Made by a program: the position numbers and the translations under genes
DNA from: Demequina gelatinilytica
GTDB taxonomy: Bacteria > Actinomycetota > Actinomycetes > Actinomycetales > Demequinaceae
Direction: 5' to 3'
Assembly (NCBI RefSeq): GCF_000971115.1
Contig: NZ_BBLV01000004.1
Location: 181,342 to 245,341 of the forward strand
Length of the DNA stretch: 64,000 nucleotides
In this document: piece after piece, positions 16,009 to 24,009 of the stretch
Position numbering within the stretch: position 1 is the first letter of the stretch
Layout of the letters: the number at the start of each line of letters is the position of its first letter
Notes under the pieces: model-generated
Seen by the model: the letters and a program-made list of their open reading frames with translations, nothing else
What the model was told of the DNA's origin: nothing
The model's database searches: none

Positions 16009-16665
16009 ATGGTCGAGAATCTCCCCGTACCTGGTAAGCCGCTCATGCGCGGGTGGCTTCATCTGGGTGCGGCGCCGCTCGCGCTCATCGCAGGGCTGGT
16101 GCTCACCGCCATCGCGCCCACGCTCGCCGGGAGGGTGTCCTTCGCGATCTTCACCCTCACGGCGGTGATGCTGTTCGGGACGTCCGCGGTCTACCACCGC
16201 GGCAACTGGTCGGACAGGACCCGCGCGGTGCTGCGTCGCATGGACCACGCGAACATCTTCCTCATCATCGCGGGCACCTACACACCGCTGACCGTGCTGC
16301 TGCTCGAGCCGCCGACCAGCGTATGGGTGCTGGGGGTGGTGTGGGGCGGCGCGGTGCTCGGCCTGCTGTTCCGCGTGCTGTGGCTCGGCGCGCCCCGATG
16401 GATGTACGTCCCCATCTACATCGCGCTCGGCTGGGTCGCGATCGGCTTCATCAAGCCGTTCTACGAGGCCGGCGGGATGGCGGTGGTGGTCCTCATCATC
16501 GTCGGCGGGCTCTGCTACACCATCGGCGCGATCATCTACGGCACCAAGTGGCCTCGCGGATCCCAGAAGTACTTCGGGTTCCACGAGATCTTCCACGCGC
16601 TAACGATCGCCGGCTTCGCCTGCCACTTCGTCGCCGCTTCCCTCGCCGCCTTCGCCGTCGCCTGA
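16009..16665 (+). CDS. Hemolysin III / PAQR family membrane protein
   Basis: 218 aa, seven hydrophobic segments. The family's conserved metal-site histidines are visible: SAVYHRG (about residue 63), MDHANIF (about 82) and GFHEIFHALTI (about 195-205). Members are related to adiponectin receptors; bacterial substrates are unsettled. No Shine-Dalgarno precedes ATG 16009. Its 3' end overlaps the convergent 84-aa gene by 66 bases. Divergent from uppS. Confidence 0.88.
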   Translation: MVENLPVPGKPLMRGWLHLGAAPLALIAGLVLTAIAPTLAGRVSFAIFTLTAVMLFGTSAVYHRGNWSDRTRAVLRRMDHANIFLIIAGTYTPLTVLLLEPPTSVWVLGVVWGGAVLGLLFRVLWLGAPRWMYVPIYIALGWVAIGFIKPFYEAGGMAVVVLIIVGGLCYTIGAIIYGTKWPRGSQKYFGFHEIFHALTIAGFACHFVAASLAAFAVA

Positions 16666-16854
16666 CGCACCCGCCTCCGGGGTCTCCGCCGCCGCATCGT
16701 CCACGCGCGCCTCGGCCTCCGCGCGAGCCTGCTGGACGCGCATCTTGCGCAGGTGCTTGCTGAGCGAGCGCATGAGCAGGATGGTCGCGCCCACGAGCGC
16801 GAACGTGGCGACGAAGGCGAGGAAGCCCGGGCCACCGGTGAAGTTGGAATCCAT
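16600..16854 (-). CDS. Small single-pass membrane protein, 84 aa
   Basis: Short N-terminus (MDSNFTGGPGF), one transmembrane helix (FLAFVATFALVGATILLM, about residues 11-28), a basic segment (SKHLRKMRVQQARAEAE) and an acidic Gly/Glu-rich tail. ATG 16854 has GAGAGG five bases upstream. It is divergent from the DUF4307 gene with a 34-base gap, and its tail overlaps the hemolysin III gene antisense. Function unknown. The tail contains one copy of the iterated 10-mer. Confidence 0.65.
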   Translation of the reverse strand: MDSNFTGGPGFLAFVATFALVGATILLMRSLSKHLRKMRVQQARAEAEARVDDAAAETPEAGASGDGEGGEGSGDEVAGEAGDR

Positions 16855-16888
16855 ATCCGCCTCTCTGACCGGACTATCCTGCCTCATC

Positions 16889-17278
16889 ATGACGACTGCC
16901 GAACCCAGCGAGCGCGACGGCGCCCTCCCCCATCTCAGCAGGCGCTCGTGGGCGCTCGTCATCGGCAGCCTCGCCCTGCTCGTGGGAGCGACCGCGTGGT
17001 ACGCCTTCGTCGCCTCGCATGAGGAGGTGCGGTGGAAGGACGTGGGGTTCTCCGTGGCGTCCCCGACGGAGATCACCGTGACGTACGACGTCTATCTCTA
17101 CGACGACGTCGACGTCGACTGCACGCTGCGCGCCCTGAACCCGCGCTTCACGGAGATCGGCGTCACCACCCAGCGCATCGCGTTCGCCGACGGTCGTCAG
17201 CAGCGCCTCGAGGCCACCATCACCACCACCGAGGAGGCCACCACGGCGCAGGTCCAGTACTGCGTCCCCGTGGAGTGA
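16889..17278 (+). CDS. DUF4307 membrane-anchored protein
   Basis: 129 aa: short cytoplasmic N-terminus, one transmembrane helix (WALVIGSLALLVGATAWYAF, about residues 23-42), then an extracytoplasmic beta-rich domain with two cysteines (DVDCTLRAL and QVQYCVPV) that could form a disulfide. This matches the actinobacterial DUF4307 family, commonly found just before greA as here. TATCCT eight bases before ATG 16889 suggests leaderless transcription. No known function. Confidence 0.8.
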   Translation: MTTAEPSERDGALPHLSRRSWALVIGSLALLVGATAWYAFVASHEEVRWKDVGFSVASPTEITVTYDVYLYDDVDVDCTLRALNPRFTEIGVTTQRIAFADGRQQRLEATITTTEEATTAQVQYCVPVE

Positions 17279-17283
17279 TCCCC

Positions 17284-17303
17284 CCGGCACGATGCCGTGC
17301 CGG
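17284..17303 (+). terminator. Hairpin after the DUF4307 gene
   Basis: CCGGCACG-ATGC-CGTGCCGG, an 8-bp stem six bases past the stop codon, flanked by C-run and G-run that can extend the stem. Confidence 0.65.
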
Positions 17304-17304
17304 C

Positions 17305-17334
17305 TTGGGGAGGCTTGCACGGGCTTGGTAAGGT
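17305..17334 (+). promoter_or_regulatory. greA promoter
   Basis: TTGGGG (17305-17310) and TAAGGT (17329-17334) with an 18-base spacer. It lies 31 bases before the greA start, after the terminator of the previous gene, so greA has its own promoter. Confidence 0.5.
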
Positions 17335-17365
17335 GGCGCACCTTGTCACATGAGGAGGTAGCACC

Positions 17366-17848
17366 GTGACCGAGACCACTGGAACCTGGCTGACCCAGGA
17401 GGCGTTCGACCGGCTTCAGGCCGAGTACGACCACCTGGTCAACGTCGGCCGTGTCGAGATCGCCAAGGAGATCGACGAGCGCCGCCAGGAGGGCGACCTC
17501 AAGGAGAACGGAGGCTACCACGCGGCCCGCGACGAGCAGGCCAAGATGGAGGCCCGCATCCAGGAGCTGCGCCGCAAGCTCGAGACCGCCCAGGTGGGCG
17601 AGGTCGAGTTCTCGGGCACCATCGCCGCAGGCACCGTGGTGACGGCCGAAGTCATGGGCCGCGAGATGAAGTTCCTGGTGGGCTCGCGCGAGATCGCCGA
17701 GGGCACGGACCTCGACGTCTTCAGCGCCGAGTCCCCCCTGGGCGCCGCCCTGCTCGGCCACGTCGCCGGCGACGAGACGTCCTACGTCGCGCCCAACGGC
17801 AAGGAGATCTCCGTCAAGGTGGTCGCCGCGGAGCCGTTCAACGGCTGA
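17366..17848 (+). CDS. greA: Transcription elongation factor GreA
   Basis: 160 aa. Binds the RNA polymerase secondary channel and stimulates cleavage of backtracked RNA. N-terminal coiled coil with the tip acidic motif in QEGDLKENGGYHAARDEQ (residues about 41-58), followed by the FKBP-like C-terminal domain (ESPLGAALLGHVAGDE). GTG 17366 follows a strong GAGGAGG. Monocistronic, with its own promoter and terminator. Confidence 0.95.
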   Translation: MTETTGTWLTQEAFDRLQAEYDHLVNVGRVEIAKEIDERRQEGDLKENGGYHAARDEQAKMEARIQELRRKLETAQVGEVEFSGTIAAGTVVTAEVMGREMKFLVGSREIAEGTDLDVFSAESPLGAALLGHVAGDETSYVAPNGKEISVKVVAAEPFNG

Positions 17849-17865
17849 CGCTCGCACACGCTTCG

Positions 17866-17899
17866 ACGATGCCCTCGGGGAGAACCCCGGGGGCATCGT
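17866..17899 (+). terminator. greA terminator
   Basis: 15-pair stem (one G-T wobble) with loop AGAA: ACGATGCCCTCGGGG / CCCCGGGGGCATCGT. It lies in the narrow gap between convergent greA and the RNA methyltransferase gene and may serve both. Confidence 0.85.
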
Positions 17900-17912
17900 G
17901 GCGTCTCGGGGC

Positions 17913-19070
17913 TCAGACCCGCTTGAGCAGCACCACGGCCTCGTAGTGCGAGGTGTGGGGGAACATGTCGAGCAGCCGGCCGCGCACCGGGACCAGCGAC
18001 GGCATCGCTGCGAGGTCCTTCGCGAGGGTGACGGCGTTGCAGCTCGAGTACACGACCGTGCCGGCCCCTGACTCCTCGAGCCACCCCGCGAGCTCCGCCC
18101 CGATCCCCCGCCGCGGCGGGTTGACGATCACCGCGTCGGGCACCAGCTCCTGCTCGCGCGCCCAGGCGGTCGCGTCCGCGGCCACGAAGACCGCATCGTC
18201 CGCACCGGCGGCGCCCGCGCGAGCCAGCTCCTCGGCGCTGAGCCGCGCGCTCTCGATGGCCTGCTCGCTCACCTCGACGCCCACCACCGCGCGACCGGGA
18301 CCGAGGCAATGCAGCGCGAAGCCTCCCACGCCGCAGTACAGGTCCCAGACGGTGGCGGGCGACGCATCGTCCACCCAGGCCGCGACATCGGCGTAGAGCT
18401 CGCGAGCGATGGCGGTGTTGGTCTGGAAGAAGCTCTGCGGGCGCAGGTGCAGCACCACGTCGCCCATCTCCATCGCGAGCGACTCGCGCTCGGTCAGCAC
18501 CAGCTCGCGCTCGCCCTCGACCACCGCCTTGTGCTCGGGAAGGATGTTCGCGGTCACCACGGCGAGCGACGGCAGCTCCGCAAGCAGCCACGGCAGGTGC
18601 TTCTGGATGCGCGCGAGCGCCTCGGTCGAGCGCAGGACCAGGCGGGCCATGAGCTCGCCGTCGGGCGCGAGGGTCACGATGACGTTCTTGAGCTCGCCGC
18701 GGCGCGCAGGGACGTCGTAGGGCTCGAGCCGCGCGACGTGCACGAAGCGTGCCAGGACGGGGAACGATGCGGCGAGCGGCTCCGGGTAGAGGGGGCACTC
18801 GCGCAGGTCCACCCCGGCCCCGTGCTCGTCGAGGATGCCGATGGTCGGCGCGTCCATGGTGCCGCCCACCACCATCTTCGCCTTGGTGCGGAAGCCCTGC
18901 TCGGCGCTCACCAGCGGCGCCTCCCAGGCGATGCCGCGCGCGCTCTCGCCGAGCGCCGCGCTCACCAGCGACTCCAGGTGCGCCTGCTTGTCCGCGACCT
19001 GCACGTCATGCGGGGTCTCGATGAGCGTGCACGAGCGGCACACCCCCGAGTCGTAGTAGGCGCAGCGCAC
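17913..19070 (-). CDS. rlmC: 23S rRNA uracil-C5 methyltransferase (RlmC/TrmA family)
   Basis: 385 aa. SAM-dependent m5U methyltransferase. It starts with the four-cysteine Fe-S cluster motif (CAYYDSGVCRSC and a later Cys in LRECPLYP) typical of RlmC. It continues with the SAM-binding WDLYCGVGGFALHCLG, the NPPRRGIG motif and the catalytic-cysteine region VVYSSCNAVTLAKDL. GTG 19070 is placed just before the first cysteine because no better start exists upstream; the ribosome site is weak. It lies 26 bases after the AI-2E gene and is probably co-transcribed. RlmD or TrmA specificity cannot be excluded. Confidence 0.82.
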   Translation of the reverse strand: MRCAYYDSGVCRSCTLIETPHDVQVADKQAHLESLVSAALGESARGIAWEAPLVSAEQGFRTKAKMVVGGTMDAPTIGILDEHGAGVDLRECPLYPEPLAASFPVLARFVHVARLEPYDVPARRGELKNVIVTLAPDGELMARLVLRSTEALARIQKHLPWLLAELPSLAVVTANILPEHKAVVEGERELVLTERESLAMEMGDVVLHLRPQSFFQTNTAIARELYADVAAWVDDASPATVWDLYCGVGGFALHCLGPGRAVVGVEVSEQAIESARLSAEELARAGAAGADDAVFVAADATAWAREQELVPDAVIVNPPRRGIGAELAGWLEESGAGTVVYSSCNAVTLAKDLAAMPSLVPVRGRLLDMFPHTSHYEAVVLLKRV

Positions 19071-19096
19071 CTCAGGAGTGTAGGCGCGCCGGACGC

Positions 19097-20353
19097 TCAG
19101 GTGTGCGGCGCATCGTCCCCGCTGTCGTCGTGGCCCTCGGGGTGACGGCGGCGCACGCGGATCTCGCCGGTCTTGGCGATCGCCTCGCGCGCCCGCTTGA
19201 TCGCCTCGCGTGGATGCTCGGTGAGAACGGCACCCGTGTCCGGAGGCACCTCCGCCTCCGCCGTGATCTGGGCGTGGAGCGAGCGCCCGAACGCGTACAC
19301 GAAGGACACGATCGGGACCGCGATGACCGCGCCGATGAGGCCCAGCAGCAGCGTGCCCATCGAGACCGTGAGCAGGATCACCAGCGGGTGGAGCGACGCC
19401 GCCTTGCCGAACAGCCACGGGTACAGCACATTGCCCTCGATCTGCTGGACCAGCAGCACGATCGCGAGCATCCACAGCGCCGTGGGCCAGCCGCCGTCGA
19501 ACAGGCCCACGAGGACAGCGATGGCGCCGGACAGCGTGGCACCGAACAGCGGGATGAAGGACAGCAGGAACACGAAGATCGCGATGGGGAACGCGAGCGG
19601 CAGCCCCAGGATCCACGCGCCGGTGCCGATGCCGACCGCGTCGATGAACGCCACGAACACGCTCGTCTCGGTGTAGCGACGGAGCGTGAGCCACGCCGTC
19701 ATGCCGGCGTTGTCGACGCGCTCGCCACGGGACCGGGGCACCAGCCCGACGAACCACAGCCACAGCTTGCGTCCGTCCTTCATGAAGAAGAACAGCGAGA
19801 ACAGCGCGACGATCGAGCCGGCGAACAGCGAGCCGATGGTCCCCGTGACGGAGAAGGCGCCGGTCGCCACGCCCCACGCGTTGTCCTGGACCGTCTTGGT
19901 GACGTTGCCCAGCATGTCGTCGATCTGCTCGCGCGACAGGTGCACGGGCCCGTCCACCAGCCAGTCGAGGAACTGGTCGAAGCCCTTGACGGCGGCCTCC
20001 TGGAGGTCGCCGAAGCCCGCGACGATCGAGCTGCCGGCCGCGACGGCGAGGCCCAGCACCACGGTGACGAGCGCGATGATCGCGAGCGCGGCGCCCAGCG
20101 CGCGCGGCACATGCCACTTCTCGAGCCGGCTCACGGCCTGCTCGAGCGGCGCAGCGATGAGCATCGCGATCGCGAGGGGCAGGATGATCGACGCGAAGTT
20201 GGTGAAGCCCGCGAACATCACGTACGCGATGATGCCGACGATGATGAGGCGCCACGACCACGCGGCGGTGACGCGCAGCCACAGCGGCACGTACTCGGTC
20301 GCGACGTCGACGGGCGCCTCGTCGGTGTCGGGGGTACCGGGCTGATCTGCCAT
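19097..20353 (-). CDS. AI-2E family membrane permease
   Basis: 418 aa with about eight hydrophobic segments and the family layout: paired N-terminal helices, a long extracytoplasmic/amphipathic region (residues about 105-150), then helices with SFIPLFGATLSGAIAVLVGL and the closing GLIGAVIAVPIVSFVYAF. The family includes TqsA-like AI-2 exporters and Na+/H+ antiporters; substrate is not predictable. A luxS gene is elsewhere in this window (41.5 kb), but no linkage links the two. ATG 20353 chosen; a longer frame lacks features. A copy of the iterated 10-mer sits in the C-terminal tail. Confidence 0.85.
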   Translation of the reverse strand: MADQPGTPDTDEAPVDVATEYVPLWLRVTAAWSWRLIIVGIIAYVMFAGFTNFASIILPLAIAMLIAAPLEQAVSRLEKWHVPRALGAALAIIALVTVVLGLAVAAGSSIVAGFGDLQEAAVKGFDQFLDWLVDGPVHLSREQIDDMLGNVTKTVQDNAWGVATGAFSVTGTIGSLFAGSIVALFSLFFFMKDGRKLWLWFVGLVPRSRGERVDNAGMTAWLTLRRYTETSVFVAFIDAVGIGTGAWILGLPLAFPIAIFVFLLSFIPLFGATLSGAIAVLVGLFDGGWPTALWMLAIVLLVQQIEGNVLYPWLFGKAASLHPLVILLTVSMGTLLLGLIGAVIAVPIVSFVYAFGRSLHAQITAEAEVPPDTGAVLTEHPREAIKRAREAIAKTGEIRVRRRHPEGHDDSGDDAPHT

Positions 20354-20447
20354 GCTTCGGAGCCTAGCCGTCGGCGCGCCCGGCCTCGGGGACGCGAGGA
20401 ACACGGCGGGGCGTATCGGCGTTCGTCTGAGCGGAAGGGAGCAACGG

Positions 20448-21092
20448 ATGCTCGGAATCGACAAGACCGTGATGATCAAGCCGGACCAGGCCCTCTCGGG
20501 CCGGGACGCGGAGATGCAGATCGCGGACAAGCACGTGGTGCTCGGCACGGACCTCAAGGGTCCCTGGCCCGAGGGCTACGAGGTCCTCTACGTCGGGATG
20601 GGCTGCTTCTGGGGTGCGGAGCGCATCTTCTGGCAGATCCCCGGCGTGCACGTCACCGCTGCCGGCTACATGGGCGGCTGGACCAGGAACCCCAACTACC
20701 AGGAGACGTGCACCTCGCTCACGGGCCACACCGAGGCCGTGCAGGTGGTCTACGACCCCTCCGCCGTCTCGCTCGAGACCCTGCTGGCCGCGTTCTGGGA
20801 GAACCATGACCCGACCACGGCCAACCGCCAGGGCGGGGACATCGGCACGCAGTACCGCAGCGCGATCTTCGCCACGACCGAGGCGCAGCTCGAGGCCGCC
20901 GAAGCCTCGCGCGAGCGCTACCAGGCGCGCCTGACGGAGCAGGGCTACGGCGCCATCACCACGCAGATCGCGCGTGCGGATCAGGCGGGCGACGGCACGT
21001 TCTACTACGCCGAGGACTACCACCAGGGCTACCTGCACAAGAACCCGGGCGGCTACTGCAACCACGGCTTCTGCCAGGTGAGCTTCGCGTAG
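20448..21092 (+). CDS. msrA: Peptide methionine-(S)-sulfoxide reductase
   Basis: 214 aa. Repairs Met-S-oxide in proteins. Catalytic Cys in GMGCFWGAERIFW (about residue 52), GHTEAVQVVYDP, and the C-terminal resolving-cysteine region GGYCNHGFCQVSFA. ATG 20448 follows GGGAG; the upstream in-frame ATG would place about 32 unrelated residues ahead. Monocistronic, ends at a bidirectional terminator. Confidence 0.93.
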   Translation: MLGIDKTVMIKPDQALSGRDAEMQIADKHVVLGTDLKGPWPEGYEVLYVGMGCFWGAERIFWQIPGVHVTAAGYMGGWTRNPNYQETCTSLTGHTEAVQVVYDPSAVSLETLLAAFWENHDPTTANRQGGDIGTQYRSAIFATTEAQLEAAEASRERYQARLTEQGYGAITTQIARADQAGDGTFYYAEDYHQGYLHKNPGGYCNHGFCQVSFA

Positions 21093-21106
21093 AGAGCCCC
21101 ACGACG

Positions 21107-21140
21107 ACGAAGGCCCCGACCAACCGGTCGGGGCCTTCGT
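21107..21140. terminator. Bidirectional terminator between msrA and the Bax-inhibitor gene
   Basis: Perfect 15-bp stem ACGAAGGCCCCGACC / GGTCGGGGCCTTCGT with loop AACC, 14 bases after msrA and 11 bases before the convergent gene's stop. Confidence 0.85.
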
Positions 21141-21150
21141 GCGTGAGGCG

Positions 21151-21978
21151 TCAGTCGCGACCGGAGAAGATCGCGATGAGGCGCAGGAACTCGATGTAGA
21201 GCCACACGAGGGTGACGATGAGGCCGAAGGCCGCCGTCCACTCGAGCTTGGCGGGCGCACCGCGCTTGACGCCGTTCTCGATGAAGTCGAAGTCGCCGAT
21301 GAGCGAGATGCAGCCGAGCAGGATCGCGAAGGCGCCGATGAGCGCGCCCCACGGCAGGTTGGTGCCGGCGATCTCCATCGAGTAGAAGCCGAAGCCGGTC
21401 GCCCCGTCGGCGAAGATCATGTAGCCGACGTTGACGAGGCTGAAGATGAGGTACGAGATCATCCCGATCATCAGCACCTTGCGCAGCTTGCTCGTGTAGC
21501 GCACCTTGCCGGAGCGGTACAGCCACATGCAGACCATGAAGGTGATCGCCGTCGCGACGAGCGCCTGCAGACCAGCGCCCGGGGCGTCGAAGCTGGTCTC
21601 GATGGCCACGGTGATCGCACCGAGGAAGAAGCCCTCGGCGATCGCGTAGATGCCCACGAGCACCGGGTTCGCACCGTTGCGCTGGAACGTGGCGATGAGG
21701 CCCACGACGAACGCGACGAGGCCCGCACCGAGCGCGAGCATGTACGCCGTCGCCGACTGACCGGCGACCACGTAGCCCGCGGCGCCCGTGGCGATCGTGA
21801 GGGCGCCGAGCACCACGGACTTGTTGATGACGCCCTGGTAGCTCATGCGCTCGGTCGTCACATAGCCGGGCGCCGCGGACGGGGCCTGGAACTGCTGCTT
21901 CAGGTCCTGCGCGGTCGGCTGCGCGAGCAGCGGGTCGGCCTTGAACTCCTTGGCGTTGCTGAACACCGGACTTGCCAC
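21151..21978 (-). CDS. Bax inhibitor-1/YccA-like membrane protein
   Basis: 275 aa. A soluble N-terminal tail of about 45 residues (with QPTAQDLKQQFQAPSAAPG) is followed by seven hydrophobic segments, ending in FGLIVTLVWLYIEFLRLIAIFSGRD; the conserved acidic residues of the pore region are in LIGDFDFIENGV. This is the actinobacterial Bax-I/YccA type. GTG 21978 has GAGGAGG at good spacing. A TAGACT -10-like box lies at 22011-22006 on the same strand. Confidence 0.85.
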   Translation of the reverse strand: MASPVFSNAKEFKADPLLAQPTAQDLKQQFQAPSAAPGYVTTERMSYQGVINKSVVLGALTIATGAAGYVVAGQSATAYMLALGAGLVAFVVGLIATFQRNGANPVLVGIYAIAEGFFLGAITVAIETSFDAPGAGLQALVATAITFMVCMWLYRSGKVRYTSKLRKVLMIGMISYLIFSLVNVGYMIFADGATGFGFYSMEIAGTNLPWGALIGAFAILLGCISLIGDFDFIENGVKRGAPAKLEWTAAFGLIVTLVWLYIEFLRLIAIFSGRD

Positions 21979-22094
21979 GTTTCCTCCTCAGTGGGCGACC
22001 GCCCCAGTCTAGACACGCGCCATCGCGTGGCGGCGGGACCGTCGTCAGGACAACGCGCCAGGCATCAGCCGTGCTCCCACGCGCCTCACCCCTC

Positions 22095-22193
22095 CTGACA
22101 GCCGCAACGGAATCGGATCCGCCACGCCGTCCGCAGGCGCACGATGCGCCGTCCGCCACGGCGTGTCGCCGCGAGATCCGTCCGGAGTGTCGG
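22095..22193. repeat. Palindromic intergenic repeat, copy C
   Basis: Same family, centred on 22144. Outer blocks CTGACAG/GTGTCGG and CAACGGA/TCCGTCC; right inner arm CGGCGTGTCGC (22159-22169), left arm degenerate (9 of 11 pairs). Centre holds CACGATGCG. It lies in a divergent gap (Bax-inhibitor gene and the fru operon), so it is not simply a terminator. Confidence 0.82.
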
Positions 22194-22204
22194 AGGGGAG
22201 GGGA

Positions 22205-22281
22205 GCCCGTTTTTCTTCGTTCCTGTTGCTTTGGTTTTGTTTCTGTGTTTCTATGTGGATATCCGGACAAAGGAGTCACCC
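22205..22281 (+). promoter_or_regulatory. T-rich fru operon control region
   Basis: A stretch strikingly T-rich for this genome, with TTTC/TTTG blocks at about 22211, 22230-22240 and 22248. On the other strand these read as repeated GAAAC, the kind of direct repeat bound by many DeoR-family sugar repressors (family knowledge). The regulator gene starts directly downstream, so autoregulation is likely. Exact -35/-10 boxes are not clear. Confidence 0.45.
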
Positions 22282-23043
22282 ATGTACGCGACGGAGCGAC
22301 AGCAGCGCATCCTTGCGGAGGCGCGCGCCGCAGGCCGTGTCGAGGTCGCCTCGCTCGCCGAGGCGCTCGCCGTGACCACCGAGACCGTCCGCCGCGACCT
22401 CACCGCCCTCGAGCGGCGCGGATCGCTGCGCCGGGTCCACGGTGGTGCGATCCCCGTCGAGCGGCTCGAGCTCGAGCCCACGCTCGCGTCACGCTCGACC
22501 CAGCGCCCCGACGTCAAGCGCCGGATCGCGTCGCGGGTCCTCCAGGAGCTCCCCGCGGGCGGCACCGTCATCCTCGACGCCGGCTCCACCACGCAGGCGC
22601 TGGTCGACGCGTTGCCCATCGACCTGGTCCTCACCGTCATCACCGACTCCCTGCCCGCCGCGACCACCCTGTCGACCCGGCCCGGCATCTCGCTCTACCT
22701 GCTGGGAGGCCGCGTCCGCGGCGTGACCGCCGCCGCCGTGGGCGACTGGGCCACCGATGCGCTCGCCGGCATCGTCGCCGATGTCGCGGTGGTGGGCACC
22801 AACGGGTTCTCCGCGGAGCGCGGCCTCACCACCCCGGACCAGGACGAGGCGCGGGTCAAGCGCGCGATGGTCAAGGCGGCCCGGCGCGTCGTGGTCGCGG
22901 CCGACTCGTCCAAGGCAGGCGACGACCATCTCCACCGCTTCGCGGCGCTCGACGAGGTCGACCTCATCGTCACCGACGCCGACCTCGCGGACGACGCGGC
23001 GGACGAGCTCCGGGCGGCCGGCACGGAGGTGGCAGCGGCATGA
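22282..23043 (+). CDS. fruR: DeoR-family regulator of the fructose operon
   Basis: 253 aa. N-terminal winged helix (RQQRILAEARAAGRVEVASLAEALAVTTETVRRDL, residues about 5-40) with the DeoR wing RRVHGGAI, then a sugar-phosphate sensing domain (TVILDAGSTTQALVDAL; VVGTNGFSAERGLTTPDQDEARVKRAM). ATG 22282 follows AAAGGAG. Its stop overlaps fruK (ATGA). Position at the head of fruK-fruA-ptsH-ptsI makes fructose-1-phosphate the likely effector (inference). Confidence 0.88.
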   Translation: MYATERQQRILAEARAAGRVEVASLAEALAVTTETVRRDLTALERRGSLRRVHGGAIPVERLELEPTLASRSTQRPDVKRRIASRVLQELPAGGTVILDAGSTTQALVDALPIDLVLTVITDSLPAATTLSTRPGISLYLLGGRVRGVTAAAVGDWATDALAGIVADVAVVGTNGFSAERGLTTPDQDEARVKRAMVKAARRVVVAADSSKAGDDHLHRFAALDEVDLIVTDADLADDAADELRAAGTEVAAA

Positions 23044-23990
23044 TCGTCACCCTCACCCCCAACCCCAGCGTCGACCGGGCCATCACGCTCACGTCGCTCG
23101 AGCGCGGCGAGGTCAACCGCGCCGTGGCCGTCCAGGTCGACGCGGGCGGCAAGGGCGTCAACGTCGCACGGGCCATCACCGCGCAGGGCGGCGACGCCGT
23201 CGCGGTCCTCCCGGTCGGCGGCCCCGAGGGCCATCTCCTCGAGGAGCTGCTCACCGCGGCGGGAGTGGCCCACCGCTCGGTCCCCATCACGGGCCCCGCA
23301 CGCATGAACATCTCGGTGCTCGAGCCCGACGGCACCACCACCAAGCTCAACGAGCCCGGCCCCGAGCTCGCACCCCTCGAGGTCGACGCGCTCCTCGACG
23401 CGACGACCGCGAGCGCGCGCGGAGCGGCATGGGTGGTCGGATGCGGAAGCCTTCCCCCCGGCGCTCCAGACTCGCTCTACAGCGACCTGATCGCGCATGC
23501 CCGTGCCAGGGACGCACGGGTCGCCATCGACAGCTCCGGAGCGCCGCTCGCCGCCGCGGTGGACGCCCGCCCGGACCTCATCAAGCCCAACCACGAGGAG
23601 CTGTGCGAGCTGGTCGGCCGCCCGCTGCGCACGCTCGGCGATGTCCAGGTCGCCGCGGGCGACCTGGTCGCCGTGGGCGTGAGGACCGTGGTGGTGAGCC
23701 TCGGCGGCGATGGCGCCCTTCTTGTCGATGCGAACCACGCCATCCACGCGCGCGCGTCCATCCCCGCGCCCGTCTCGACCGTCGGAGCCGGTGACTGCAT
23801 GCTCGCCGGCCTCCTCCACGGCCTCACCCGAGGCCTGCCCCCCGCCGACGCCCTCGCCGAGGGCGTCCTCTGGGGCTCGGCTGCCGTGACCCTTCCCGGC
23901 AGCCGGGTCCCCTCGCCCGCGGACCTCCGCGGCATCACCGTGCAGCTCTCGCACACCCCCCCTGCAGGACTGACCCTCGGTCAGCGCTGA
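23040..23990 (+). CDS. fruK: 1-Phosphofructokinase
   Basis: 316 aa PfkB-family kinase that phosphorylates fructose-1-phosphate to fructose-1,6-bisphosphate. N-terminal MIVTLTPNPSVDRAI, the glycine pair GGKGVNVARAI, and the C-terminal PfkB signature VSTVGAGDCMLAGLLHG with the catalytic Asp. Starts at ATG 23040 overlapping the fruR stop; 19 bases separate it from fruA. Confidence 0.93.
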   Translation: MIVTLTPNPSVDRAITLTSLERGEVNRAVAVQVDAGGKGVNVARAITAQGGDAVAVLPVGGPEGHLLEELLTAAGVAHRSVPITGPARMNISVLEPDGTTTKLNEPGPELAPLEVDALLDATTASARGAAWVVGCGSLPPGAPDSLYSDLIAHARARDARVAIDSSGAPLAAAVDARPDLIKPNHEELCELVGRPLRTLGDVQVAAGDLVAVGVRTVVVSLGGDGALLVDANHAIHARASIPAPVSTVGAGDCMLAGLLHGLTRGLPPADALAEGVLWGSAAVTLPGSRVPSPADLRGITVQLSHTPPAGLTLGQR

Positions 23991-24009
23991 CCCCGAAAGG
24001 AACACCCCC

